Assembly (NCBI RefSeq): GCF_003252725.1 | Contig: NZ_QEPO01000002.1 | Location: 396,844-460,843 of the forward strand | Origin: Haemophilus parainfluenzae | GTDB taxonomy: Bacteria; Pseudomonadota; Gammaproteobacteria; Enterobacterales; Pasteurellaceae | DNA: 64,000 bases | Direction of reading: 5' to 3' | Part shown: piece after piece, positions 11,193-21,038 of the stretch | Numbering within the stretch: position 1 is the stretch's first letter | Layout: each line of letters starts with the position of its first letter | Made by a program: the position numbers and the translations under genes | Notes under the pieces: model-generated | What the model was told of the DNA's origin: nothing | The model's database searches: none | What the model saw: the letters and a program-made list of their open reading frames with translations, nothing else

Positions 11193-11288
11193 TTACAATA
11201 GATATCGCCAAACGAATGCGCTAACTAAAATAATTAGCATGATAATAATTTGTATTAAACGTTTTTTGGTTAATTTTTCTGCAGCCAT
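11193..11288 (-). CDS. Small single-pass membrane protein, 31 aa
   Basis: This short open frame encodes a 31-aa peptide beginning MAAEKLTKKR, followed by one strongly hydrophobic helix (IQIIIMLIILVSAFVW) and the end RYLL. A basic segment before a single membrane span predicts an inner-membrane protein with its N-terminus inside. A weak AAAGAG ribosome site sits about nine bases before the ATG. A USS and a clear terminator follow the stop codon, as expected for a real transcription unit. It is divergent from fnr and shares its promoter region. Function unknown. Confidence 0.55.
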   Translation of the reverse strand: MAAEKLTKKRLIQIIIMLIILVSAFVWRYLL

Positions 11289-11340
11289 ATTGATTTGCTC
11301 TTTGATAACTTCTGAAATTGACTATTTAGTGGTAGAATAA

Positions 11341-11354
11341 TTGCGTTAGATCAA
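11341..11354 (+). promoter_or_regulatory. Candidate FNR box upstream of fnr
   Basis: TTGCGTTAGATCAA has one perfect ATCAA half-site and a 3/5 match to TTGAT with the correct 4-base spacer. A possible -10 (TATATT, 11363-11368) lies just downstream, so binding could allow autoregulation as in E. coli. This is inferred from motif and position only. Confidence 0.4.
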
Positions 11355-11386
11355 TTTTACACTATATTTATCGATTTGAGGAATAA

Positions 11387-12160
11387 ATGAAGAATTTCGT
11401 TTCAGAAACCAAATCAGGACGCAGAGTTCAATCAGGTGGTTGTGCAATTCATTGTCAGGATTGCAGTATTAGTCAACTTTGTATCCCTTTCACATTGAAC
11501 GAATATGAACTCGATCAGCTTGATAATATCATTGAGCGTAAAAAGCCTATCCAAAAATCTCAAGTCCTTTTTAAAGCCGGAGATACACTGAATTCTATTT
11601 ATGCGATTCGCTCTGGCACCATCAAAACTTATACCATTAGTGAAGCCGGTGAAGAACAAATTACCTCTTTCCACTTACCAGGCGATTTAGTGGGCTTTGA
11701 TGCGATCACAAATATGCAACATCCAAGTTTTGCACAGGCTTTGGAAACCGCCATGGTATGTGAAATTCCATTTGATATCTTAGATGACTTATCTGGCAAA
11801 ATGCCTAAGCTTCGTCAGCAAATTATGCGTTTGATGAGTAGTGAAATCAAAAGCGATCAAGAAATGATTTTATTACTTTCTAAAATGAACGCTGAAGAAC
11901 GTTTAGCGGCATTTATTCACAATCTCTCAAAACGTTATTCTGCTCGTGGTTTCTCTGCGAAAGAATTCCGCTTAACCATGACCCGTAGCGATATTGGCAA
12001 CTATCTTGGTTTAACCGTTGAAACCATCAGTCGTTTACTTGGCCGTTTCCAAAAACTGGGTGTACTCTCTGTTCAAGGTAAATACATTACTATTAATGAT
12101 ATTAATGCATTGATTGATTTAACCGGTGTACATAAAACCAAAATCCAATTAGCAGAATAA
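11387..12160 (+). CDS. fnr: Anaerobic regulator FNR
   Basis: A 257-aa CRP/FNR-family oxygen-sensing transcription factor that switches genes between aerobic and anaerobic respiration. The [4Fe-4S] ligands are C23, C26 and C32 in [10 protein letters not shown] plus a conserved Cys near residue 125 (MVCEIP). A cyclic-nucleotide-binding-like fold follows. The helix-turn-helix [20 protein letters not shown] carries the FNR recognition residues E, S and R. Ribosome site GAGGA precedes the ATG. The gene is followed by a terminator and by uspE, the same neighbourhood as in E. coli and H. influenzae. Confidence 0.98.
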   Translation: MKNFVSETKSGRRVQSGGCAIHCQDCSISQLCIPFTLNEYELDQLDNIIERKKPIQKSQVLFKAGDTLNSIYAIRSGTIKTYTISEAGEEQITSFHLPGDLVGFDAITNMQHPSFAQALETAMVCEIPFDILDDLSGKMPKLRQQIMRLMSSEIKSDQEMILLLSKMNAEERLAAFIHNLSKRYSARGFSAKEFRLTMTRSDIGNYLGLTVETISRLLGRFQKLGVLSVQGKYITINDINALIDLTGVHKTKIQLAE

Positions 12161-12163
12161 ATT

Positions 12164-12190
12164 AAAAGCGTGAGTTTTCACGCTTTTTTA
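12164..12190 (+). terminator. Terminator after fnr
   Basis: A perfect 10-bp stem (12164-12173 with 12178-12187) with loop GTTT is followed by T residues. Confidence 0.85.
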
Positions 12191-12297
12191 ACATTTGAAA
12201 CAAAAAAACTTGCACGAGATCACTTTTTTGATAATCGGTTCTTGTCATAACTTAAAATCTTTTCTATCCTATTGATATCTCATATCTTGGAGGCTTT

Positions 12298-13221
12298 ATG
12301 AAATTTAATAATATTCTTGTTGTACTCAACCCTGATAACGAAAAACAATATGCTCTAGCTCGTGCCGTTCGTCTTGTTAAAGAACAGCAAAATGAAACAA
12401 AGGTAAAAATCACCACCCTTTTGAGTGTTTATGACTTATCGTATGAGATGTCAGCGCTTCTTTCTTCTGAAGAACGCAGCGAAATGCATAAAACAGCCGT
12501 TGAACAACAGCGTCAAGCCGTACAATTTTATTTAGATAAATATGCAGATCCAGAAATTGAATTTGAATCACACATTGTATGGAGCAGCAATGAAGCAGAT
12601 GCAATTCGTGAAGAAGTTGAAAAAAATCAATACGACCTCGTGGTGAAATACACTAAAGATGAAGAAAGTTTCACTTCATTGATTTTCACACCAGTAGATT
12701 GGCAATTGTTACGTAAATGTCCAATCCCGGTATTAATGGTACGTGATGGCGACTGGAAACACCAACGCCGTATTTTAGTCGCTGTTAATGTATCCGGTGA
12801 GCAAGAATATCAAGATGAATTCAATCAAGAATTAGTTTCAACAGGCATGAATTTAGCGGAAAACTTAAACCGTGGTAACGTACATTTAGTCGCAGCCTAC
12901 CCTGTTGCGCCAATTAATATGGCGATTGATTTGCCTGAATTTAATACTTCAGGTTATGAAAATGGTATTCGTGGTCAACACCTTATCAATATGAAAGCCT
13001 TACGTCAAAAATTTGGTATTGATGAAGATCATACCCATGTACGCGAAGGTTTCCCTGAAGAGGTGATTCCTGAAGTGGCGAAAGAAATTGAAGCTGAATT
13101 AGTGATTTTAGGTACAGTGGGAAGAACGGGTTTATCTGCAGCGTTATTAGGTAATACGGCTGAACATGTAATTAGTAAATTAAGCTGCAATTTATTAGCT
13201 ATTAAACCATCTAAAAAATAA
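12298..13221 (+). CDS. uspE: Universal stress protein UspE
   Basis: A 307-aa cytoplasmic protein with two tandem universal-stress-protein domains (about residues 1-150 and 155-305). The second domain has a nucleotide-binding-type glycine motif, GTVGRTGLSAALLGNTAEH, near the C-terminus. The E. coli homologue affects stress resistance, motility and aggregation. A strong GGAGG ribosome site precedes the ATG. Position next to fnr is conserved across Gammaproteobacteria and supports assignment to UspE over other Usp paralogues. Confidence 0.93.
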   Translation: MKFNNILVVLNPDNEKQYALARAVRLVKEQQNETKVKITTLLSVYDLSYEMSALLSSEERSEMHKTAVEQQRQAVQFYLDKYADPEIEFESHIVWSSNEADAIREEVEKNQYDLVVKYTKDEESFTSLIFTPVDWQLLRKCPIPVLMVRDGDWKHQRRILVAVNVSGEQEYQDEFNQELVSTGMNLAENLNRGNVHLVAAYPVAPINMAIDLPEFNTSGYENGIRGQHLINMKALRQKFGIDEDHTHVREGFPEEVIPEVAKEIEAELVILGTVGRTGLSAALLGNTAEHVISKLSCNLLAIKPSKK

Positions 13222-13246
13222 GCCTATTTAGCTTTTTATTTAAAAC

Positions 13247-13290
13247 AAGTGCGGTCAGAAAAACAATCGTTTTATTGACTGCACTTTTTT
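13247..13290 (+). terminator. USS-derived terminator after uspE
   Basis: AAGTGCGGTCA (13247-13257) pairs with the imperfect complement TGACTGCACTT (13276-13286), followed by T residues. One arm is a perfect uptake signal; the other has one changed base. Confidence 0.7.
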
Positions 13291-13418
13291 GTTAAAAAAA
13301 TGTGAAGTTCCTCACGAAATCAACTTTTTTCATTCGTCTCATCATTTCTTTTTCGTTATACTCGTCCGCCCTATCGAAGACTTTCTATAAATTGATTTAT
13401 TATTAAAAAGGAAAGACA

Positions 13419-14252
13419 ATGAAAAAAACATTAATTGCAGCACTACTTGGCTTCTCTGCGCTTGCGCAAGCACATGAAGTTTGGGTTGCAACACCAGCAC
13501 AACTTGCTTCTAATAGCGTTTTAAAAGCTGATTTAGCTTATGGTGACTACCCCTACGTTGAAAAAATTCCTGAAAAACGTCTCGCGATTTTTCCACCGAT
13601 GGAACTCATCAATCAAGATGGTGAAATACAAACATTAGTACAAAAAGGTGAAAACTACCAATATCAATCAGAAAAACCGTTAAAAGACGGTTCATATTGG
13701 GTAACAGCTACTTATAAACCAACTTTCTGGTCACAAAATAATGAAGGTTGGAAAATGGATAACTTACAAGGCACACCAAATGCATTCTATTGCGAACAAA
13801 CTCAAATGTTTGGTAAAGCCTTTACTGTAGTGGGCAAAAAACCATTAAATGCAGATATGGCAATGACACGCCTCGGCTTACCACTTGAAATCGTGCCACT
13901 TAAAGATCCGAAAACAATTAAAGCAGGTGAAGCTTTCCCTGTTCAGATTTTCTATAAAGACCAACCACTTGCAGGCGAAACAATTATCGCAACCTCTGAT
14001 ACATTTGTTGTGAAAGATATGGAAGCGGCGACATCTCACCGTGAGCCGCAAGCCTTTTCTGGTAAAACAGACAAAGAAGGTAAAGTTAACTTTATTCCAT
14101 TAATTGAAGGTGTTTGGAAACTTAAAGTGATTCATAAAGAACCATTTGAAGATCAAAAAGTTTGTCAACATTCAGCGAATTATGCGACGTTAATTCTCCC
14201 TGTTGGTAAAGCTAGAGCTAAACTCCCACCAAAACCAGAACATCATCATTAA
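13419..14252 (+). CDS. Secreted DUF4198-like protein
   Basis: A 277-aa protein with a Sec signal peptide ending near ALAQA, giving a predicted mature N-terminus HEVWV. The C-terminus is histidine-rich (PEHHH). An N-terminal His after processing, long beta-rich segments and a C-terminal Ig-like region ([22 protein letters not shown]) fit the DUF4198 family, some members of which accompany nickel or cobalt uptake systems. Metal handling in the periplasm is therefore an inference. No transporter genes lie beside it here. It stands alone between two USS-type terminators. Confidence 0.7.
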   Translation: MKKTLIAALLGFSALAQAHEVWVATPAQLASNSVLKADLAYGDYPYVEKIPEKRLAIFPPMELINQDGEIQTLVQKGENYQYQSEKPLKDGSYWVTATYKPTFWSQNNEGWKMDNLQGTPNAFYCEQTQMFGKAFTVVGKKPLNADMAMTRLGLPLEIVPLKDPKTIKAGEAFPVQIFYKDQPLAGETIIATSDTFVVKDMEAATSHREPQAFSGKTDKEGKVNFIPLIEGVWKLKVIHKEPFEDQKVCQHSANYATLILPVGKARAKLPPKPEHHH

Positions 14253-14256
14253 TCAT

Positions 14257-14290
14257 AAAAAAGTGCGGTCAAATTTAACCGCACTTTTTT
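14257..14290. terminator. Bidirectional USS-pair terminator
   Basis: An inverted pair of uptake signals (AAAAAAGTGCGGT and its complement) forms a perfect hairpin with T runs on both strands. It separates the convergent DUF4198-like and LOG-family genes. Confidence 0.85.
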
Positions 14291-14849
14291 AATATGTTCT
14301 TAACGCTGGAGGTTGGTAATGTTCAATAAAGGTTTCGATTTCTTGAAGATTATTCGAGAATAAAATTTTCTCAAAATCACCTTGAGTAAAGAAGCCCTCT
14401 TTCACCATATGGCTAAAAAAGGACTTTAATGAATCAAAATACCCCTTTTCATTAAATAGAATACAAGGATTGTTATTTTTTCCAATTCGCGCCCAAGAAA
14501 TCACTTCAGCAATCTCTTCTAAAGTGCCAGGTCCACCAGGCAAAGCAATATAAGCATCGCCAAGCTCAATCATTTTATTTTTTCGCTCAGACATGTTTTC
14601 AACAATCACGGTCTTGGTCAAATTAGGATGTGCAACTTCTCTGTCTTGTAAAAATTGAGGAATAATGCCAATTACCTTGCCTTGATGAGCAAGTACAGTA
14701 TCTGCAATCACGCCCATTAATCCCAATTTTCCGCCACCATAGACTAAAGTATGTTGACCATCAGCAATCCATTTTCCTAATTTTTTTGCGGCAGCCTGAT
14801 AGGCAGAATCATTACCTAAACTGGCACCGCAATAAACAGTGATGTTCAT
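14289..14849 (-). CDS. LOG-family nucleotide 5'-monophosphate phosphoribohydrolase
   Basis: A 186-aa protein with the Lonely Guy signature: PGGPGTLEE at residues 104-112 and a conserved RK in ENMSERKNK before it. LOG proteins cleave the N-glycosidic bond of cytokinin riboside or related nucleoside 5'-monophosphates with a Rossmann fold. The old label for this family, putative lysine decarboxylase, is misleading. The physiological substrate in Haemophilus is unknown. The gene follows topA with only one base between the topA stop and its own ATG, so the two are probably co-transcribed. Confidence 0.88.
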   Translation of the reverse strand: MNITVYCGASLGNDSAYQAAAKKLGKWIADGQHTLVYGGGKLGLMGVIADTVLAHQGKVIGIIPQFLQDREVAHPNLTKTVIVENMSERKNKMIELGDAYIALPGGPGTLEEIAEVISWARIGKNNNPCILFNEKGYFDSLKSFFSHMVKEGFFTQGDFEKILFSNNLQEIETFIEHYQPPALRTY

Positions 14850-14850
14850 C

Positions 14851-17457
14851 CTACTTTTTCCGTTCTACCCATTTTCCATCAATATAATCCACAATCCATT
14901 TTGTGGCTTTGCCATTCTTTTCAGAAGTCACGTATTGATGTTTTTCTTTACGGCTAAAGCGGATAATGGCTTCATTACCCTCAGGGTCTTTTTGTGGCGC
15001 ATCGGCTAAATAACGTAATTTTTCTGGTAAACGATCACGATAAAGCGCTAATTCAGCCACTTTTGCCGGTCGAGTTTCACGTGATTTCGGGAAGTTATGT
15101 GCTGACATGAACACGCCACTTGCCCCATCTCGTAATACAAAATACGCATCAGATTTTTCACATTTCAATTCAGGGAAATGAACCGGTTCTTCTTTTGGCG
15201 GTGCAACCTCGCCGTTTTTCAAAATCTTACGGGTGTTATCACAGCTGGTACAGCCCATATATTTACCAAAACGACCGAGTTTTAAATGCATATCTGAACC
15301 GCACTTATCACATTCTACAATCGGACCATCATAGCCTTTAATTTTGAATTGACCTTGTTCAACCAAATAACCATCACAATTCGGATTGTTACCACAAATA
15401 TGTAATTTACGATGTGGGTCGATGATATAGCTATCCATCGCCGTGTCACATTTCGGACAACGTTTACGATCCATTAAGGCTTTGGTCTCAGAAGCCTCAT
15501 CCAATACATTGAGTAATTCTGCTTCTGGAATGAGATTAATCGTCGTTTTACAACGCTCTTTCGGCGGTAAAGCATAACCAGAACAACCAAGGAATACACC
15601 TGTACTTGCTGTACGAATCGCCATTTTGCGGCCACAAGTTGGGCAATCAATATCGGTGAGCACAAGGCTATTCGGCTTCATTCCACCTTCTAACTCATCT
15701 AATTCAGCCGTAGAAAGTTGGGTAGAAAAATCTTTGAAGAATTGATTTAACTCAGCCTTCCAATTTTTCTCACCAGATGCAATTTGGTCTAGTACGTTTT
15801 CCATGTTGGCAGTGAAATCATAGCTCATCAAATCAGTAAAAGATTGATTTAAGCGATCAGTAACGATTTCACCCATTTTCTCGGCATAGAAACGGCGATT
15901 TTCAATGCGTACATAACCACGTTCTTGAATAGTTGAAATAATCGCCGCATAAGTCGAAGGTCGACCAATACCACGTTTCTCCAATTCTTTAACCAAGGCA
16001 GCTTCAGTAAAACGAGCGGGCGGTTTAGTGAAGTGTTGGCTTGGCGAAACTGTTTTTAGTGCTAATGTTTCGTTTAAACTCACAGCCGGTAAAATTTGGT
16101 CTTCTGGATTTTTACCTAATTGTGGCAAGACTTTTGTCCAACCATCAAAGCGTAAAATACGGCCTTTGGCTTTCAATTCATAATCACCAGCCATTACAGT
16201 GACGGTTGTGCTGTCATATTGTGCAGCCGGCATTTGGCAGGCTACAAATTGACGCCAGATTAAATCATACAAGCGCACGGCATCTTTATCCATACCACTT
16301 AAATGATCCGCGAGCATTTTCACATCAGAAGGACGAATCGCTTCGTGTGCTTCTTGCGCATTTTCTTTGCTCGAATAGAAATTCGGTTTAGCTGGCAAAT
16401 AATCTTTGCCGAAATGGCTTTCGATATAAGAGCGTGCCATATTTAATGCATCTTGACTCAAGTTGGTAGAGTCAGTACGCATATAAGTGATGTAACCAGC
16501 TTCGTATAAACGTTGTGCCAACATCATGGTTTTCTTCACTCCAAAACCTAAACGCGTGCTTGCTGTTTGTTGTAAGGTTGAAGTAATAAATGGGGCTCTT
16601 GGTTTAGAACCTGTTGGTTTTGTTTCTAAATCTGTGACAACGTAATGTGACTTATTTAAGAAATCGACCGCACTTTGTGCTTCTTTTTCAGTTTTCGGCT
16701 CAAATTTCTTGCCTTTATATTGCACCACATCCAAACGTAAGTCTTCTTTCTTGCTCGTTTGGGTTAGCGCTTCAATTTCCCAGAACTCTTCTGGTTGGAA
16801 TGCTTTGATTTCACGTTCACGCTCTACCACCAATTTCACGGCGACAGATTGCACACGTCCAGCTGATAGACCTCGCGCCACTTTCTTCCATAATAATGGC
16901 GACACCATAAAGCCTACCACGCGGTCTAAGAAACGACGGGTTTGCTGAGCATTAACCTGGTCCATATTAATGTGAGCAGGATGCTGGAATGCTTTTTCGA
17001 TTGCTTTCTTCGTAATCTCATTAAATACAACTCGGCTAAAACGACTATCATCGCCACCAATGACTTCACGTAAATGCCACGCGATAGCCTCTCCTTCTCT
17101 ATCCAAGTCGGTTGCGAGATAAACATGGTCAGATTTTTTAGCGAGAGACTTTAATTCGGCTACTACTTTCTCTTTGCCTGGTAGAATTTGGTAATTGGCT
17201 TTCCAATCATGATAAGGGTCAATTCCCATACGTTTCACTAAGGCCGCACGGTCTTTTTCTGCTTTAATTTTGTTTTTTTCTTCCGCACTTAATCCTTTAG
17301 TGGAAACGGGTTTAGCCTTCTCGCCGGTGCTACTCCCTGCAGTAGGCAAATCACAAATATGCCCTACGCTGGATTTCACCACATACTGGCTACCTAAATA
17401 TTTATTGATGGTTTTCGCTTTGGCTGGCGACTCCACAATCACTAAAGATTTGCTCAT
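14851..17457 (-). CDS. topA: DNA topoisomerase I
   Basis: This 868-aa type IA topoisomerase relaxes negative supercoils. The N-terminal Toprim domain has DLDREGE (residues 117-123). The catalytic tyrosine is Y325 in [10 protein letters not shown]. The C-terminal third carries several four-cysteine zinc-ribbon repeats ([24 protein letters not shown] and partners), as in E. coli TopA. Length matches the family. It is divergent from a LysR-type regulator and followed at once by the LOG-family gene. Confidence 0.98.
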   Translation of the reverse strand: MSKSLVIVESPAKAKTINKYLGSQYVVKSSVGHICDLPTAGSSTGEKAKPVSTKGLSAEEKNKIKAEKDRAALVKRMGIDPYHDWKANYQILPGKEKVVAELKSLAKKSDHVYLATDLDREGEAIAWHLREVIGGDDSRFSRVVFNEITKKAIEKAFQHPAHINMDQVNAQQTRRFLDRVVGFMVSPLLWKKVARGLSAGRVQSVAVKLVVEREREIKAFQPEEFWEIEALTQTSKKEDLRLDVVQYKGKKFEPKTEKEAQSAVDFLNKSHYVVTDLETKPTGSKPRAPFITSTLQQTASTRLGFGVKKTMMLAQRLYEAGYITYMRTDSTNLSQDALNMARSYIESHFGKDYLPAKPNFYSSKENAQEAHEAIRPSDVKMLADHLSGMDKDAVRLYDLIWRQFVACQMPAAQYDSTTVTVMAGDYELKAKGRILRFDGWTKVLPQLGKNPEDQILPAVSLNETLALKTVSPSQHFTKPPARFTEAALVKELEKRGIGRPSTYAAIISTIQERGYVRIENRRFYAEKMGEIVTDRLNQSFTDLMSYDFTANMENVLDQIASGEKNWKAELNQFFKDFSTQLSTAELDELEGGMKPNSLVLTDIDCPTCGRKMAIRTASTGVFLGCSGYALPPKERCKTTINLIPEAELLNVLDEASETKALMDRKRCPKCDTAMDSYIIDPHRKLHICGNNPNCDGYLVEQGQFKIKGYDGPIVECDKCGSDMHLKLGRFGKYMGCTSCDNTRKILKNGEVAPPKEEPVHFPELKCEKSDAYFVLRDGASGVFMSAHNFPKSRETRPAKVAELALYRDRLPEKLRYLADAPQKDPEGNEAIIRFSRKEKHQYVTSEKNGKATKWIVDYIDGKWVERKK

Positions 17458-17554
17458 TTGCTTACCTAAAATATAACTAGAATTCTGTAAAATTGGCGAT
17501 ATACTGCAAACTTACGCCGATAAAATCAAGCTTTTTTTCAAAAAGGATTTATAA

Positions 17555-18454
17555 ATGGATAAACTCAATGCAATTTCGGTTTTCTGTAAAGTGATCGAAA
17601 CGCAAAGTTTTACACAAGCCGCAAACCAACAGAATATTTCTGTGGCGATGGCGAGTAAATTAGTTTCACAATTAGAAGAACATTTAAAAACGCGATTATT
17701 ACAACGTACAACACGAAAAATTGTGCCAACTGAAGCCGGCATGCTTTATTACCAACGTTGCCAAGCCATTCTATTAGATTTAAGCGAGGCTGACTCTAGC
17801 ATCAGTAATATGGCAACGAGCTTACAAGGTAATTTATTAATCTCTGTGCCGCGTGATTTTGGCTTACTTTATATTTCACCTAACTTGCCTAAATTTATTG
17901 AGCTTCATCCCAATTTACACGTAGAAATTGAATTTGAAGACAAGCGTGTTGATCTCGTTGCGGAAGGCTATGACTTAGCATTACGTATCGGCTATATGCA
18001 AGACAGCTCACTTGTTGCGCGTAAAATTAGCAGCTCCCCTATGCATTTTGTTGCTTCGCCAAGTTATTTAGAGTCGCGAGGCACACCGCTTACACCTGAT
18101 GATTTAGAATATCACCAAGGTTTACTTTATAAATCATCGTTAAATCAAGTGCATTGGCAATCAACAAAAGCCAATCAAATTCAACGTTATAAAATTCAAT
18201 CTAAAGTGGTTTCTAATAATGGTATGGCATTGTTAGAAATGACAAAAGCAGGCTTGGGTATCAGTAATTCACCGAGCTTCTTTGTCAAAGATGCGCTTGC
18301 TTCAGGTGAATTAGTTGAAATTTTGTCTGAATATAAACAAAAACCTTTAGATATTTATGTGGTTTATCCAAACCGTCGTCATTTGCCTGCAAAAGTTCGT
18401 GCATTTATTGAATTTCTCGCCAGTCTCGGTTTGTGTGAGAACAGTCAAATATAA
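17555..18454 (+). CDS. LysR-family transcriptional regulator
   Basis: A 299-aa regulator with an N-terminal winged helix-turn-helix (about residues 1-60, SFTQAANQQNISVAMASKLV) and a C-terminal substrate-binding domain. The effector and targets are unknown. It is divergent from topA by about 100 bases, which often marks self-regulation, but topA itself is unlikely to be the target. In H. influenzae Rd an equivalent LysR gene sits beside topA, from memory. A 7-8 bp GC-rich terminator follows. Confidence 0.88.
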   Translation: MDKLNAISVFCKVIETQSFTQAANQQNISVAMASKLVSQLEEHLKTRLLQRTTRKIVPTEAGMLYYQRCQAILLDLSEADSSISNMATSLQGNLLISVPRDFGLLYISPNLPKFIELHPNLHVEIEFEDKRVDLVAEGYDLALRIGYMQDSSLVARKISSSPMHFVASPSYLESRGTPLTPDDLEYHQGLLYKSSLNQVHWQSTKANQIQRYKIQSKVVSNNGMALLEMTKAGLGISNSPSFFVKDALASGELVEILSEYKQKPLDIYVVYPNRRHLPAKVRAFIEFLASLGLCENSQI

Positions 18455-18459
18455 AAAAT

Positions 18460-18482
18460 AAGGGCGGATTTAACCGCCCTTT
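18460..18482. terminator. Terminator between LysR and PHP genes
   Basis: AAGGGCGG (18460-18467) pairs with CCGCCCTT (18474-18481). It lies between convergent genes and can serve both. Confidence 0.75.
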
Positions 18483-18483
18483 A

Positions 18484-19308
18484 TTATTCAAATAATGTCC
18501 AAATCGGTTTTACCTCTTCAGGTAAAAACAAATTTTTTCCTAATTCAATCCATCCGCAAGGAAAATGAAAGTCTGAACCTAAAGAGGCGGCTAAGTCATA
18601 TTCATTGGCTAATCGCGCAAGATATTGACGCTGATCTTTAGTTTGTCCACTATCCGCTACTTCCATGCCATCACCACCCCATTGTTTGAAATCAACAATT
18701 AATCGACGAATCCATTTTCCTGTCATGTTATAACGCATAGGATGAGCAATAACTGCGGCACCACCAGCTGCATGAAGAGTATCAATCGCCGTTGGAATAT
18801 CCACCCATTCAGCTTTGACAAAACAAGATTTACCACTGCCTAGATAACGCTTAAAGGCTTGCCCATCATTTGAAACCTTTCCAATTTGCACCAAATAACG
18901 CGCATAATGAGCACGAGTTACTTCCCCATTGGCTAACGCTTTTGCGCCTTCATAGGCATTGGGAACGCCTGCTTTTTCTAATTTATGACCAATTTCGACC
19001 GCTCTTTTTTCTCTCAGTGATTTTTGTTCGGCTAAAAGTGCGGTCATTTTAGGATGTGTTTTATCAAAATTTAATCCAACAATATGGATACCACGACCTT
19101 CCCAATTCGTTGAAATTTCCACGCCATTAATTAGCTCAATACCTAATTTATCTGCTTCAATTTTAGCTTCATCAATGCCCATTACCGTGTCGTGATCACA
19201 TAAAGCGAGCACATTGACATCTTGTTCATGAGCTCGTTGCACAAGCTCTGTAGGTGTTAAAACACCATCTGAAGCCGTACTATGGCAATGTAAATCATAT
19301 TTGATCAT
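18484..19308 (-). CDS. PHP-domain 5'-3' exoribonuclease (RNase AM / TrpH-YciV family)
   Basis: A 274-aa metal-dependent phosphoesterase. The N-terminal metal-binding motif DLHCHSTASDG (residues 5-15) and later motifs CDHD, GVEIS, VIAHPMR and LGSDFH are those of the PHP superfamily. The E. coli orthologue YciV is known as RNase AM, which matures the 5' ends of ribosomal RNAs and also acts on 3',5'-bisphosphonucleotides. In many gammaproteobacteria the gene lies near trp genes; here it sits between a LysR gene and a peptidase E-like gene. Confidence 0.9.
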   Translation of the reverse strand: MIKYDLHCHSTASDGVLTPTELVQRAHEQDVNVLALCDHDTVMGIDEAKIEADKLGIELINGVEISTNWEGRGIHIVGLNFDKTHPKMTALLAEQKSLREKRAVEIGHKLEKAGVPNAYEGAKALANGEVTRAHYARYLVQIGKVSNDGQAFKRYLGSGKSCFVKAEWVDIPTAIDTLHAAGGAAVIAHPMRYNMTGKWIRRLIVDFKQWGGDGMEVADSGQTKDQRQYLARLANEYDLAASLGSDFHFPCGWIELGKNLFLPEEVKPIWTLFE

Positions 19309-19316
19309 CGGCTTTC

Positions 19317-19937
19317 CTATAAATTAGTTTGAATAGTGTAATTATCTTCATCAACAATTACAGCTTGGCTATTTGTTAAAGGGAGTAAATTCAATTTGGA
19401 TTGATAGATCTGAACAGTTTTCTGTGAGCTCTCTTCAAAAGGAAACTCACCATAATGTGGAACAATTGCAAAATCGACTAAATTTAAAGCTGAATAATTG
19501 GTCAAATCGATAGCTATATTTTTGTCATCCATAATTTGATTATACTCGATGTCGCTGGCGGTAATAATAGCTCCGGCAGATTCACCAAGATAAAGCATAC
19601 CTTCATCAATTCGTTTTTTTATATGTGGTAATAAGTGCTTTCTTTTCAACTCTTGTAATAGATAAAACGTATTACCACCAGAAATGTAAAGGATCGGTGT
19701 ATGATTTAATTTCTCTTTAATAACCTCTTCTGTTTCTTGGGCTATATCCAAAACATCGACTTCAAAACCTAATTTATGAAAAATATTTTTTGCCTCATCA
19801 ATGTATTCAACATAGCTTTCGACATTACCTGCAGTAGGTATAAACAGCACTTTATGCAATAAAAAATGCTGTTTTAAAAATCGTTTGAAAAGATTTTCTA
19901 CGGCTGCAAAATAAGAGGCTAGAAATAATGTTTTCAT
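19317..19937 (-). CDS. Peptidase S51 (peptidase E-like) family protein
   Basis: A 206-aa protein with the S51 nucleophile motif GESAGA (Ser120), an oxyanion-type glycine motif ISGGNTF near residue 86 and a candidate catalytic His161 in PHYGEF. Characterised relatives cleave alpha-aspartyl dipeptides. Sequence is divergent from enterobacterial PepE and more like the shorter peptidase E-like proteins of Gram-positive bacteria. Base composition is noticeably AT-rich. It sits between the RNase AM gene and pyrD with short gaps, so it may ride on the pyrD transcript. Acquisition by transfer is possible but unproven. Confidence 0.75.
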   Translation of the reverse strand: MKTLFLASYFAAVENLFKRFLKQHFLLHKVLFIPTAGNVESYVEYIDEAKNIFHKLGFEVDVLDIAQETEEVIKEKLNHTPILYISGGNTFYLLQELKRKHLLPHIKKRIDEGMLYLGESAGAIITASDIEYNQIMDDKNIAIDLTNYSALNLVDFAIVPHYGEFPFEESSQKTVQIYQSKLNLLPLTNSQAVIVDEDNYTIQTNL

Positions 19938-19949
19938 ATTATTTCTCTC

Positions 19950-20969
19950 TTACTTAATCGCCTGAACCAAGCCTTTAACTAAGCTTGGGCCGTGGTAAAT
20001 CAAGCCAGAATAAACTTGTAACAACTCTGCACCTGCTTCAATCTTCTCTTGTGCATTTTGTACACCATCAATGCCACCACTCCCAATAATCGGAATTTGC
20101 CCTTTCAGCTCTTGATGCAATCTTCGAATAATTTCTGTACTTTTTTGCTGTAACGGTTTTCCACTTAAGCCGCCTTGTTGTTCCGCATTTTTCAAACCTG
20201 TGACGTTGTCGCGTGAAATCGTTGTATTAGTGGCAATTACCCCATCCATTTGATGACGAAGTAACGTATCAGCAATTTGAACGAGCTCAGTCTCGGATAA
20301 ATCAGGTGCAATTTTTACTGCAATCGGCACATATTTATTATATTGCTCAGCTAATACTTTTTGGCGCTGTTTTACACTTTGCAGTAAATCATCAAAATAA
20401 TCACCATACTGCAATTGGCGCAAATCTGGAGTGTTCGGTGATGAAATATTTACCGTAATATAATCTGCATAGTTATAGGCTTTATTTAAGCAAAATAAGT
20501 AATCATCTTTCCCCTTTTCAAGTGGCGTGACTTTATTTTTGCCAATATTAATCCCAATTACACCATCAAATTTTGCTTTTTTAACATTCTCGACCACGTA
20601 ATCAATGCCATAATTATTGAATCCATTACGGTTAATAATCCCTTCCGCTTCCACTAAACGGAATTGACGAGGTTTAGCATTTCCCTCTTGTGCCAAAGGC
20701 GTAACCGTACCGACTTCAATAAAACCAAATCCCATCGCACCAAAGCCATCAATCGCTTCGGCATTTTTATCTGAGCCCGCTGCTAACCCAATAGGATTTT
20801 TAAACGTAATGCCCATTACTTGCTTAGGCGAACCTTGTGGACAAGCCAAAAGCTGCTTTAATAAAAATTGGCAAGGTGATTTACCCGCTACGTGCAATGA
20901 TTTAATCACTAAATCATGAGCGGTTTCAGGATCAAGGGAAAAGATGGCTTTACGGATCAAAGAATACAT
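19950..20969 (-). CDS. pyrD: Dihydroorotate dehydrogenase (quinone)
   Basis: A 339-aa class 2 enzyme that oxidises dihydroorotate to orotate at the inner membrane with a quinone acceptor, in de novo pyrimidine synthesis. The membrane-associated N-terminal helices, the FMN-site [13 protein letters not shown] and the catalytic serine in [11 protein letters not shown] (Ser176) are visible. The GSGGI motif near the C-terminus binds FMN phosphate. Length matches E. coli PyrD (336 aa). It is separated from pepN by a USS-pair hairpin. Confidence 0.97.
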   Translation of the reverse strand: MYSLIRKAIFSLDPETAHDLVIKSLHVAGKSPCQFLLKQLLACPQGSPKQVMGITFKNPIGLAAGSDKNAEAIDGFGAMGFGFIEVGTVTPLAQEGNAKPRQFRLVEAEGIINRNGFNNYGIDYVVENVKKAKFDGVIGINIGKNKVTPLEKGKDDYLFCLNKAYNYADYITVNISSPNTPDLRQLQYGDYFDDLLQSVKQRQKVLAEQYNKYVPIAVKIAPDLSETELVQIADTLLRHQMDGVIATNTTISRDNVTGLKNAEQQGGLSGKPLQQKSTEIIRRLHQELKGQIPIIGSGGIDGVQNAQEKIEAGAELLQVYSGLIYHGPSLVKGLVQAIK

Positions 20970-21003
20970 ACTCGTTTATCTCTCAGGATAGTTCACTGTA
21001 AAT

Positions 21004-21036
21004 GGAAAGTGCGGTCAAAATTAACCGCACTTTTTA
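21004..21036 (-). terminator. USS-pair hairpin after pepN
   Basis: AAAGTGCGGT (21006-21015) and ACCGCACTTT (21024-21033) form a perfect 10-bp stem just beyond the pepN stop. The T run on the minus strand is short, so termination may be partial. Confidence 0.6.
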
Positions 21037-21038
21037 TT

